64,000 nt of DNA from Neorhizobium galegae bv. officinalis (GTDB taxonomy: Bacteria; Pseudomonadota; Alphaproteobacteria; Rhizobiales; Rhizobiaceae). The DNA lies in contig CCRI01000014.1 in the NCBI GenBank assembly GCA_000985875.1, positions 111,099-175,098 of the forward strand, written 5' to 3'. The translations under genes and the position numbers were made by a program. The notes beneath the pieces are model-generated. The model did no database searches, was not told the DNA's origin, and saw nothing but the letters and a program-made list of their open reading frames with translations. This document shows positions 19,439-27,293 of the stretch, in pieces; within the stretch, counting starts at the first letter, position 1; each line of letters opens with the position of its first letter.

Positions 19439-19948
19439 ATGTCGCTTACGCTCTACGATATCACGGTACCGGTTTTCATCCGCGCTTTCGGCAACCTCAC
19501 GGAAATCCTGAAGAAAGGCGAAGCCTTCGCCGACGAAAAGGGCATCGCCCACAAGGAACTGCTGGAAACCCGGCTGGTCGATGACATGTATCCGCTGACC
19601 TCCCAGGTCCAGCGTGCCAGCGACAGCGCGAAATTCGTGCCGGTCCGCGTCGGGCAGATCGAGAATCTCCCGATGGCGGATAACGAAGTGACCTTCGCCG
19701 ATCTGCATGCCCGCATCGAAAAGACCGTAGCCTTCCTGAACAGCGTCGATCCGGCCAGCATGGCGGACCGCGAGGACGCCGAAGTGATCCTGAAGACCCG
19801 CAACGGCGAGACGAAGTTCACCGGCAAGAGCTATGTGCTCGGCTTCGCCCTGCCGAACTTCTATTTCCACGTCACCACGGCCTACGCCATCCTGCGCCAC
19901 AAGGGCGTTCCGATCGGCAAGATGGATTACATCGGCCGTTCGCAATAA
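19439..19948 (+). CDS. DUF1993 family protein
   Basis: This 169-aa protein (MSLTLYDITVPVF at the start) has the pattern of DUF1993: a four-helix DinB-like bundle with an EDAEV stretch near the middle and a C-terminal FYFHVTTAYAILRHKGVPIGK (about residues 142-162). I placed the start at the ATG at 19439 because the family begins there; the longer in-frame extension overlaps the divergent gene. The family function is unknown. It is monocistronic, 83 bases ahead of tctD. Confidence 0.75.
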   Translation: MSLTLYDITVPVFIRAFGNLTEILKKGEAFADEKGIAHKELLETRLVDDMYPLTSQVQRASDSAKFVPVRVGQIENLPMADNEVTFADLHARIEKTVAFLNSVDPASMADREDAEVILKTRNGETKFTGKSYVLGFALPNFYFHVTTAYAILRHKGVPIGKMDYIGRSQ

Positions 19949-20031
19949 CCGTCGAAGTAACCACGGCATCACCACGTCCGTGACATCGCCGCTTCCGCGT
20001 TTATAATCATCCGCGGAAGCGGGGAGATTTT

Positions 20032-20709
20032 GTGCGTATTCTTCTGGTCGAGGACAATCAGGCGCTGGCGGAGGGGCTGTCGACGATCCTGCGCGGCAGC
20101 GGTTATGCGGTCGATGCGGTTGCGGATGGCGCCTCCGCCGAGGCCGTCGCTGCGGCCGAAACCTATGACCTCGTCATACTGGACCTGAACCTGCCGGAAA
20201 TGGACGGGCTCGATGTGCTGCGCGCCATGCGGGCGCGGGCGAACAAGGCGGCGGTGATGATCCTCACCGCCCGCGGCACGCCCGAGGAACGGGTGAAGGG
20301 GCTCGATCTCGGCGCTGACGACTACATGATCAAGCCGTTCGACATCCCGGAATTCGAGGCGCGCATCCGCGTGCTGCTGCGCCGTCAGGCGGGTCTCCGA
20401 AGCTCGATCGTCAACTATGGCGGCGTCACCTTCGACTTGAATTCACGGACCTTCTCGAGCCAGGGCGTGACCCTGGACCTGCCCGCACGCGAGGTGGCGC
20501 TTCTGGAACTGCTCTTCCTGCGCGCCGGCAAGGTGGTCTCCAAGGATGCGATCATGGCCTCGCTGACCGGTTTCGACGATGACCTGTCCGCCAATGCCAT
20601 CGAGCAATATGTGAGCCGCCTGCGCCGGCGTCTCGCCCCGCACGGGCTGACCGTGAAGACCGCTCGCGGCATCGGCTATTATCTCGAAACCACGGCACCG
20701 ACGGCATGA
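20032..20709 (+). CDS. tctD: Response regulator, OmpR family (TctD-like)
   Basis: This 225-aa protein has a receiver domain (residues 1-115) with acidic pocket E7/D8, phospho-acceptor D51, T79 and K101 (KPF), followed by a winged-helix OmpR/PhoB DNA-binding domain (about 125-222). The start is GTG with GGGGAG upstream. The kinase gene overlaps its end by 4 bases. TctD in enterics activates the tctCBA genes in response to tricarboxylates, and the nearby tctCBA operon is the likely target here. Confidence 0.88.
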   Translation: MRILLVEDNQALAEGLSTILRGSGYAVDAVADGASAEAVAAAETYDLVILDLNLPEMDGLDVLRAMRARANKAAVMILTARGTPEERVKGLDLGADDYMIKPFDIPEFEARIRVLLRRQAGLRSSIVNYGGVTFDLNSRTFSSQGVTLDLPAREVALLELLFLRAGKVVSKDAIMASLTGFDDDLSANAIEQYVSRLRRRLAPHGLTVKTARGIGYYLETTAPTA

Positions 20710-22109
20710 CATCCGTCTCTCCCGGCGCCCAACCCGTCTCGCCGATTGCCGCCTATTCCCTGCGCCGCCGTCTGCTCGCCTGGCTTCTCGCCTCGACGGC
20801 GGTGATTGGCACGATCGCCATGGTCGATACCTGGGACGAGGCGGTCGATACGGCAAACGACGTGTCCGACCGCGTGCTGGCCGGTTCAGCTCTTGCCATC
20901 GCCGAGCGGGTGATCGTCGCCGAAGACGGTTCTCTCGAAGTCGACATTCCCTATGTGGCCTTGGAAATGCTGACCTCGGCCGCCCAGGACCGTGTCTTCT
21001 ACCGCGTCGATGGACCGCCCGGAAAATTCATCACCGGCTACCAGACGCTGCCGTCGATCCCCCGCCGGGAAGGCCAGGCGGCGGCGTTCGAGAACACCAC
21101 GTTCCGCGGCGAGCCGATCCGCGTGGCGGCGCTCGCCCGGTCCGCCTCGACCGGCATCAATTCCGTGCCGTTCACGGTGACTGTTGCGGAAACCACCATC
21201 GCCCGCCAGCAGCTGACCCGGACGATCCTGATCCGCTCCGCGCTGCGCCTGCTGTTCATGATCGTCGGCGCCGCGATCATCGTCTGGGTGGCGGTGACGC
21301 TGTCGCTCCGGCCGCTCTACCGTTTCAGCGAGGCAATAGCCGAACGCAGCCCGGATGATCTCCACCCGATCAGCGAGCGCGTGCCGAACGAAGTGCAGGG
21401 CCTTGTCGATACGGTCAATTCCTTCATGGTCCGGCTCGAAAGCGCGCTGGAGGCGCTGAGGCATTTCACCGGCAATGCCAGCCATCAACTGCGCACGCCG
21501 CTCACCATCATCCGCACCCAACTCGCACTCGCCGACCGCGCGACCGAGCTTGGCGAGGTGAAGGAGGCTGCCCGCAAGGCCGACGAGGCAGTGGCGGATG
21601 CCGAGCGCATCCTCGCCCAGCTCCTGCTGATGGCGAAGATCGACGCGGCCACCCGTTCCGCCTCCATGCAGAGGACGGACCTGACGGCGCTGGCGCGCGG
21701 GGCGACGGCGGACAATGTCCCGCTTGCCGCCGATGCCGGCATCGATCTCGGCTTCGAGGGGGAGGGGGAGATCATGGTCTCCGCCGAACCGCTGCTGATC
21801 GGTGAACTGATGAAGAACCTGATCGGCAATGCGCTGCTTTACGCCGGAAACGGCGCCGAGGTGACCGTCCGCGTCAAGTCGGAAGACGGTGCCGCTGTGC
21901 TGGAGGTCGAGGACGATGGTCCCGGCATTCCGCCGGAAAAACGGGCTTCGGTGCTCAGGCGTTTCGATCGTGGCGACCGCTCGGACAAGCTGGGCACCGG
22001 CCTCGGCCTGCCGATCGTCGAGGAGATCGCCCGCCTGCACGGCGCGACGATGACCCTCGCGGAGGGGCGCGAGGGTAGGGGGTTGAAGGTCGAGATAAGG
22101 TTCCAGTAG
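20706..22109 (+). CDS. tctE: Sensor histidine kinase (TctE-like)
   Basis: This 467-aa inner-membrane kinase has a first membrane segment near residues 25-45, a periplasmic domain to about 175, a second membrane segment near 178-200, a HAMP-like linker, the phospho-acceptor H-box HFTGNASHQLRTPLTI (about 252-267) and an ATPase domain with N-box MKNLIGNAL, DDGPGIPPEK and GTGLGLP. It should phosphorylate the TctD-like regulator. It lacks a classical PAS module in the sensing part, so ligand detection may involve the periplasmic binding protein encoded upstream. Confidence 0.88.
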   Translation: MTSVSPGAQPVSPIAAYSLRRRLLAWLLASTAVIGTIAMVDTWDEAVDTANDVSDRVLAGSALAIAERVIVAEDGSLEVDIPYVALEMLTSAAQDRVFYRVDGPPGKFITGYQTLPSIPRREGQAAAFENTTFRGEPIRVAALARSASTGINSVPFTVTVAETTIARQQLTRTILIRSALRLLFMIVGAAIIVWVAVTLSLRPLYRFSEAIAERSPDDLHPISERVPNEVQGLVDTVNSFMVRLESALEALRHFTGNASHQLRTPLTIIRTQLALADRATELGEVKEAARKADEAVADAERILAQLLLMAKIDAATRSASMQRTDLTALARGATADNVPLAADAGIDLGFEGEGEIMVSAEPLLIGELMKNLIGNALLYAGNGAEVTVRVKSEDGAAVLEVEDDGPGIPPEKRASVLRRFDRGDRSDKLGTGLGLPIVEEIARLHGATMTLAEGREGRGLKVEIRFQ

Positions 22110-22142
22110 CCGGCTAAATTTGCACTAGGGTGTGGAGCAGTT

Positions 22143-22271
22143 GCCCCTCATCCCCCTGCCGGGACCTTCTCCCCGCATGCGGGGCGAAGGAGGTTGGAGC
22201 GCCGGCAGTGCCACATATCCCTTCTCCCCGTCAAAACGGGGAGAAGGTGCCCGGCAGGGCGGATGAGGGGC
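22143..22271. repeat. RIME-like palindromic repeat, copy A
   Basis: The element is bounded by inverted ends GCCCCTCATCC and GGATGAGGGGC and contains two hairpins: CTTCTCCCCGC with GCGGGGCGAAG, and CTTCTCCCCGT with ACGGGGAGAAG. Layout and sequence fit the Rhizobium-specific intergenic mosaic elements (RIME). It lies between the convergent tctE and nagA genes, where it may also stop transcription. A second copy is at 28580. Confidence 0.82.
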
Positions 22272-22289
22272 TACACTGGGCCGAAAGCC

Positions 22290-23450
22290 CTACTCCTGAT
22301 GAACCTTCGCCCCGCCGATCCAGGTGCTCTTCATGCCAAGCTCGTTGGTGAGGATCACAAAATCCGCATCGAATCCCGGCTTCAGCGCGCCCTTGCGGTC
22401 GGCAAGGTAAGCTGCTTCCGCCGGATAGGTGGATGCCATGCGCAACGCCTCCTCGACCGGCAGGTCGATCGCCTCATGGGCGAACCGCACCGACGAGATC
22501 ATGTCGATATCGGCGCCGGCGAGCGTTCCGTCGGCAAGCGTCAAGCGGCCGTCCTGGCGAAGGATCTCGCGGCCGTTCAGCGTAAAGCTCTTCATGTCGG
22601 TGCCTATAGTCGACATTGCGTCGGTGACGATGAAGATCTTGCCCGGTCCGTTTTTTGAACGCAGCGCGACGCCCATCGCGGCCGGATGGACATGGATGCC
22701 GTCGGCAATGATCCCGACATGGAGCGAGCCGATATCGAGTGCGGCGCCGACGACGCCGGGCTGGCGGTGGCCGAGCGGGCTCATGGCGTTGAAGAGATGG
22801 GTGACGGTGCGGACGCCCGCCTCGGCATAGGTCTTTGCGGTCTCGTAGGTCGTATCGGTATGGCCGAGGCTCACCATGAAACCGGCCTGCGCCAGTCTTG
22901 CCACTTGTTCCGCCGTCACATTCTCCGGCGCGATGGTAATCATCATCGCATCGAAGACGCCTTTGCAGGAGAGCATCAGTTCGATGTCCTTCTCCTCCAT
23001 CGGCCGGATCAGCTTCGGATCATGCGCACCCTTGCGCGCGACCGAGAGATGCGGGCCTTCGAGATGCAGGCCGAGGAAACCCGGCACGCCTTCGGCCTTG
23101 GCCTGCTTGCCGGCCTCGACCGTCCGGGACGTGATCTCGTAGGTGTCGGTAATCAGCGTCGGCAGCAGTGCCGTGGTGCCGAACTTGGCATGCGCGGCGC
23201 AGATCTGCCTGAGACCCGCCACCGTCGGCTCCTCGTTCAGCAGCACGCCGCCGCCGCCATTCACCTGCAGGTCGATGAAGCCCGGCACGATCAGCCCGCC
23301 GCCGGCATCGATCCGCTCGATGCCTTCCGGCAGCTTGGACGTGGACTGGATAGCTTCGATCTTGCCGCCCGCAAAAACCAGCACGGCATCGTCATGCCAG
23401 AAGGTACCGTCGAAAATGCGGGCGCCGGTAATGGCCTTTCGCGTACTCAT
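22290..23450 (-). CDS. nagA: N-acetylglucosamine-6-phosphate deacetylase
   Basis: This 386-aa amidohydrolase removes the acetyl group of GlcNAc-6-P in the cytoplasm. Metal and catalytic residues sit in HLEGPHLS (about residues 128-135), SLGHTD (about 194-199), VTHLFNAMS (about 216-224) and the catalytic aspartate of VTDAMS (about 275-280). The start overlaps the SIS gene stop by 4 bases (ATGA). It is the last gene of a four-gene minus-strand operon that also encodes the deaminase, regulator and kinase. Confidence 0.94.
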   Translation of the reverse strand: MSTRKAITGARIFDGTFWHDDAVLVFAGGKIEAIQSTSKLPEGIERIDAGGGLIVPGFIDLQVNGGGGVLLNEEPTVAGLRQICAAHAKFGTTALLPTLITDTYEITSRTVEAGKQAKAEGVPGFLGLHLEGPHLSVARKGAHDPKLIRPMEEKDIELMLSCKGVFDAMMITIAPENVTAEQVARLAQAGFMVSLGHTDTTYETAKTYAEAGVRTVTHLFNAMSPLGHRQPGVVGAALDIGSLHVGIIADGIHVHPAAMGVALRSKNGPGKIFIVTDAMSTIGTDMKSFTLNGREILRQDGRLTLADGTLAGADIDMISSVRFAHEAIDLPVEEALRMASTYPAEAAYLADRKGALKPGFDADFVILTNELGMKSTWIGGAKVHQE

Positions 23451-24478
23451 AGCGTCTCGGTCACCTTCTTGAGCGCGACAGGCGCATCCGGATCAAAACC
23501 CTTGGCGCGCGACCAGGCTTCGACGAAACCGTAGAAGGGCAGGATGAGCGTCAGCGCATCTGTGATCGGATGGCCGGTTGCCACGAAGGGTAGCCTGAGG
23601 CTGTCCTTGACCTTGTCGGATGTCGCGAAAACAAGCGCGCCCTTGGCTGAAAGGCTGTCGGCGATCTCGACGGCCGAAGCTTCCGCCGCATCGCGGGCCG
23701 CGAAGGTGACGACCGGAAAGCGCTTTTCGACCAGCGCTACAGGCCCATGCAGCACTTCCGCCGCCGAATAGGCCTCGGCATGCATGTTGGAGGTTTCCTT
23801 GAACTTCAGTGCCGCCTCGCTGGCGATCGCCAGTGCCGGGCCGCGGCCGAGCATATAGAGCGATTCCGCATCACCGAGCTCGTGCGCAAGCTCGCTCCAG
23901 TCGAGCTTGACCGCCTTTTCGAAATGCCCCGGCAGGTCGCGGATGGCGGTTTTGAGCGCCTCGTCACCGACCCATTCCGACAACAGCGCAAGGCCGGCGA
24001 CGATCGAGTTGACGAAGGATTTGGTCGCGGCAACGGCGAGTTCCGGCCCGGCATTGATATCGACCGCATAGGCCGAGGCGCTGGCGATCGGCGAGGGAAG
24101 CGTATTGGTGAGTGCCACGGTGACGGCGCCGGCCTTGGTCGCAGCTTCCGCCATCGCGACGATATCCGGGCTCTTGCCGGACTGCGAAATCGCAATCGCC
24201 GCACCGCCGTCGAGCTTCAGCGTGGCGCCGTAGATCGAGGCGAGCGACGGCCCGAGCGATGCGACCGGCCGGCCGGCGGTCAGTTCGACCGCATATTTGA
24301 TGAAGGTTGCCGCATGGTCGGAGGAGCCGCGCGCGATGGTGATCAGGAAAGCCGGGTCCTTTTCTCGCAGCGCCCGGCCGGCGGCGGCAAGCTCGGTCGC
24401 GGAACCGTCGAGCAGACGTGCCGTCGCTTCCGGTATCTCGTCGATCTCTTTGCGCATGTTGGTCATATTGGTCAGCAT
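23447..24478 (-). CDS. SIS-domain glucosamine-6-phosphate deaminase (NagB-II type)
   Basis: This 343-aa protein has two SIS domains like the isomerase half of GlmS, with ARGSSDHA (about residues 50-57) and SQSGKSPD (about 97-104). It lacks a glutamine amidotransferase domain. In amino-sugar operons of this type it acts as the alternative GlcN-6-P deaminase (NagB-II), giving fructose-6-P and ammonia. I chose the ATG at 24478 because AGGA lies 7 bases upstream; the frame extends 7 codons further but overlaps the regulator stop. It overlaps nagA by 4 bases. Confidence 0.87.
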   Translation of the reverse strand: MLTNMTNMRKEIDEIPEATARLLDGSATELAAAGRALREKDPAFLITIARGSSDHAATFIKYAVELTAGRPVASLGPSLASIYGATLKLDGGAAIAISQSGKSPDIVAMAEAATKAGAVTVALTNTLPSPIASASAYAVDINAGPELAVAATKSFVNSIVAGLALLSEWVGDEALKTAIRDLPGHFEKAVKLDWSELAHELGDAESLYMLGRGPALAIASEAALKFKETSNMHAEAYSAAEVLHGPVALVEKRFPVVTFAARDAAEASAVEIADSLSAKGALVFATSDKVKDSLRLPFVATGHPITDALTLILPFYGFVEAWSRAKGFDPDAPVALKKVTETL

Positions 24479-24495
24479 AACATCGTCCTCGAAGA

Positions 24496-25260
24496 TCAAA
24501 TTTCGCCGAGCGAGAGCTCGGCCACGAAATCATAGGCATCGCCGCGATAGAGCGAGCGTGTGAGCTCCACCACCCGGCCGGATGCCAGGTAGGATACCCG
24601 CTCGATCGAAAGCCCGGCGGAACCGATCGGCACGGCCAGCAGCCCGGCATCGGGGTTCTTCATATTGCAGGCCGATATCCGCTGTATGGCACGCACTGGC
24701 CTCGCATCCTTTTTCCCGAGCTCCGCGTAGAGCGAATTGGTCACTACGGAAGGATCGGGCAGGAAATCGGCGGAAATGCTGGCGCGCTCGATCGCGAGCG
24801 GCATGTCGTTGCCGAGGCGCAAGCGTCCGAGACGCGCAACCTTGGTGCCGGGCGCAAGGCCGAGCATCATCATCTCTTCGGGCGAGGGGTGGAAAAGTCC
24901 GCGCTCCAGCCATTCGGATCGCGTCACCAGGCCCCGCCTCGCCATGTCCTCGGTAAATGAGGTGAGCCGGGTGAGCGGCTGCTCGACGCGCGACATCGGC
25001 TTGACCACGAACGTGCCGGACCCGTGCCTGCGTGTAAGCAGCCCGTCCTTGACAAGGTCGTCGACGGCCTTGCGCACCGTGACGCGGCTGACATGGGCAT
25101 AGTCGGCGAGATCGCGTTCGGCGGGCAGAGCGTCGCCATGGCCGAGCTTGCCGGTGCGGATCGCCTCTTCGAGGCTCTGGCGCAGCTTGCGGTAAAGCGG
25201 CCCGGTGCCGGCCGATTGCAGGCCGTCGAGCGGCAGGATGGCGGCGAGCGTCTGGTTCAT
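24496..25260 (-). CDS. GntR family regulator, HutC/UTRA subfamily (NagQ/NagR-like)
   Basis: This 254-aa protein has an N-terminal winged HTH (GDALPAERDLADYAHVSRVT, about residues 42-61; RRHGSGTFV wing, about 77-85) and a C-terminal UTRA effector domain. UTRA regulators of this kind usually bind GlcN-6-P or GlcNAc-6-P and are released from DNA. It overlaps the kinase gene by 4 bases. The TTGGTA-type repeats in the divergent promoter region at 26166-26314 are probable binding sites. Confidence 0.87.
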   Translation of the reverse strand: MNQTLAAILPLDGLQSAGTGPLYRKLRQSLEEAIRTGKLGHGDALPAERDLADYAHVSRVTVRKAVDDLVKDGLLTRRHGSGTFVVKPMSRVEQPLTRLTSFTEDMARRGLVTRSEWLERGLFHPSPEEMMMLGLAPGTKVARLGRLRLGNDMPLAIERASISADFLPDPSVVTNSLYAELGKKDARPVRAIQRISACNMKNPDAGLLAVPIGSAGLSIERVSYLASGRVVELTRSLYRGDAYDFVAELSLGEI

Positions 25261-26144
25261 GCGCGAAGCTCCGCCCGCGCACCATAGGTCTTGACGGCAA
25301 GTGCCACCGCGCCCGTCAGCGCGTCGGCAAGCGGTTCGGAAAGCCGGGCGCGATGCCGTTCGGCCAGATATTCGGGATAGAGCGGGGCGAGACCGCCGAG
25401 CAGGCAGAGCCGGCCCTTGCCCTTGGTGATCCCGTTGACCGCATCGAGCGCCTCGTCGATGCCGGTTGCCCCGGTCTTGAGGATCCGGATCGCCGCCTCG
25501 TCGCCCTGCCGCGCAAACTCGAACACCTTTGGGGTGTGACGTCCGAAATCGCCTGGCTTCGCCAGCCGCGCGAAATCGACGACCTTTTCAGGATTGTTGT
25601 CGAACTCGGCGAGAACGGCCTTCGACAGGCCGGACATCGGATGGATATTGTCATAGGCGAGCAGGCTTTCCTGCAGCGCAAGCTGGCCGAGCCGCGCGCC
25701 GCTGCCGAGGTCGCTCACCTGGAAACCCCAGCCGGCGACCGAATGAAGCTTGCCTTCATGCCGGGCGATATAGACTGTGCCGGTGCCGACGATCCCGATC
25801 GCCCCATCCTCGTTGCCGATTGCTCCCTGCAGCGCGATCACGCCGTCCGACACGATATCCGACTGCTTGAAAGGAAGTCGTGCCTGCACATAACTCACCG
25901 CATCGCCGACATTGTTACCCGCAAGGCCGAGCACGGCGGATGTGGCGGAAAGGTCCGGCTCAAGCCCGGCTTCGGCAAAAGCGAGGCGGGAGGCCTCGGC
26001 GATATGCCTGAGGGCCGTGTCGGGGTCGGTCAGGATATTGGAAGCGCCGCTTTTGCCGCGGCCGAGGATCATGCCGTTTCCGTCAGCAAGTGCCGCGCGG
26101 CAGCTTGTTCCGCCGCCATCGATTCCGATAAAATAGGCCGCCAT
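25257..26144 (-). CDS. BadF/BadG family ATPase: N-acetylglucosamine / N-acetylmuramate kinase
   Basis: This 295-aa protein has the ASKHA-fold phosphate motif GIDGGGTSCRAAL (about residues 6-18), a second IGIVGTGTVYI motif (about 115-125) and GWGFQVSDLGSG (about 138-149). The BadF/BadG/BcrA/BcrD family contains GlcNAc kinases and the MurNAc/GlcNAc kinase MurK. With NagA and MurQ nearby it should make the 6-phosphates of incoming amino sugars. I chose the ATG at 26144 because GGAGG precedes it and the GIDGGGT motif then starts at the expected place; a 22-codon extension lacks sense. Confidence 0.83.
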   Translation of the reverse strand: MAAYFIGIDGGGTSCRAALADGNGMILGRGKSGASNILTDPDTALRHIAEASRLAFAEAGLEPDLSATSAVLGLAGNNVGDAVSYVQARLPFKQSDIVSDGVIALQGAIGNEDGAIGIVGTGTVYIARHEGKLHSVAGWGFQVSDLGSGARLGQLALQESLLAYDNIHPMSGLSKAVLAEFDNNPEKVVDFARLAKPGDFGRHTPKVFEFARQGDEAAIRILKTGATGIDEALDAVNGITKGKGRLCLLGGLAPLYPEYLAERHRARLSEPLADALTGAVALAVKTYGARAELRA

Positions 26145-26165
26145 GGGTACCTCCGCATCGAATAA

Positions 26166-26314
26166 TACCAAAAACGTACCAATAACCAAGCATGATTTCA
26201 AAAATCTCAAGTGCGATAGCTCATCCTGTTGATTATATAACCATATTTTGCAGGATTTTTGTCCAAATTATCGATCCGTTCATAAAAGTTAATTTTCCTT
26301 CTGGACAATTGGTA
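26166..26314. promoter_or_regulatory. Candidate GntR operators in the divergent kinase/murQ promoter region
   Basis: This AT-rich gap holds TACCAA at 26166-26171 and again at 26177-26182 (11-bp period), plus the reverse-oriented TTGGTA at 26309-26314. A 7-bp inverted pair TTGTCCA (26259-26265) and TGGACAA (26302-26308) lies between. TGGTAT-like half-sites are seen in other NagR/HutC operators. This region probably lets the UTRA regulator control both arms of the locus. Confidence 0.45.
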
Positions 26315-26352
26315 TTTTTTTGGCATCATTTTGGACCAGAGGGAGAAACCGG

Positions 26353-27267
26353 ATGAGCACAACTGCCACCGAAGCGAGACATGGGAAAGCGGAAGGGCTC
26401 GATATGCTCAAGCCCGCCGAAATCCTTGCGCTTCTCGCATCCGGTCAGCAGGCGGCTGCCAAGGTTGCCGATCAAGCCATTCCGGCGATCGCCAGGGCCG
26501 CCGATCTCGTGGCCGCAGCCTTGAAATCCGGCGGCAAGGTGGTCTATGCGGGCGCCGGCAGTGCCGGCCTCGTGGCGATGGCCGATGCCATGGAACTGCC
26601 TGGCACATACGGCATACCACCCGAACGGATCGCTATCCTGTTTGCCGGCGGTGTTCCCACCATTGCCGATCTGCCCGGTGGTCCCGAAGACGATGCCTCG
26701 CTCGGCGAGCGGGACGCCGATATCGTCGAGGCCGCGGATTGCGTCATCTGCGTCTCTGCGAGCGGTTCGACGCCCTACACGGTTGCAATAGCCGAAACAG
26801 CGAAACGCCGCGGCGCGAAACTCGTGGCAATGGCTAACAATGCCGGCGCAAAACTGTTCGCGGGCGCCGATGCGGCGATCCTGCTCGAAACGCCGCCGGA
26901 AGTCGTCGCCGGCTCCACCCGCATGGGTGCCGCCACGGCCCAGAAGATCGCCTTCAACATGCTGTCCACGCTCGCCGCCGTCAAACTCGGCCACGTGCAT
27001 GACGGCCATATGGTCAATCTGCGTGCCGATAACGGCAAGCTGCGCATCCGCGCCGCCCGCATGGTGGCCGATATCGCCGGCATCGGTTTCGACGAGGCCC
27101 GTGCCTGGGTCGAGACCGCCGAAGGTTCGGTCAAGGTCGCGGTCCTGCTCGCAGCCGGCGCGGTCGATGTCGAGGCCGCCAAGGCCCTGCTTGCCCGTTC
27201 GGACGATGTGCTGCGCGTAGCGCTTGCCGAATTGCAGGCGTCCAAGAGTTCCATGAAACGCGCCTGA
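26353..27267 (+). CDS. murQ: N-acetylmuramic acid 6-phosphate etherase
   Basis: This 304-aa SIS-domain protein should cleave the lactyl ether of MurNAc-6-P to GlcNAc-6-P and D-lactate. It has YAGAGSAGLVAMADAMELPG (about residues 64-83), the glutamate-bearing segment that in MurQ holds a catalytic Glu, PEDD (about 117-120), SASGSTPYT (about 137-145) and the late GHVHDGHMVNL. The motif departs from the usual GAGTSGR, so it is a divergent member. I placed the start at the ATG at 26353 because AGGGAGAA precedes it. It opens the plus-strand arm that also encodes an ABC importer. Confidence 0.85.
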   Translation: MSTTATEARHGKAEGLDMLKPAEILALLASGQQAAAKVADQAIPAIARAADLVAAALKSGGKVVYAGAGSAGLVAMADAMELPGTYGIPPERIAILFAGGVPTIADLPGGPEDDASLGERDADIVEAADCVICVSASGSTPYTVAIAETAKRRGAKLVAMANNAGAKLFAGADAAILLETPPEVVAGSTRMGAATAQKIAFNMLSTLAAVKLGHVHDGHMVNLRADNGKLRIRAARMVADIAGIGFDEARAWVETAEGSVKVAVLLAAGAVDVEAAKALLARSDDVLRVALAELQASKSSMKRA

Positions 27268-27293
27268 AAGGCGCATATAAAAGGGAGAACATC

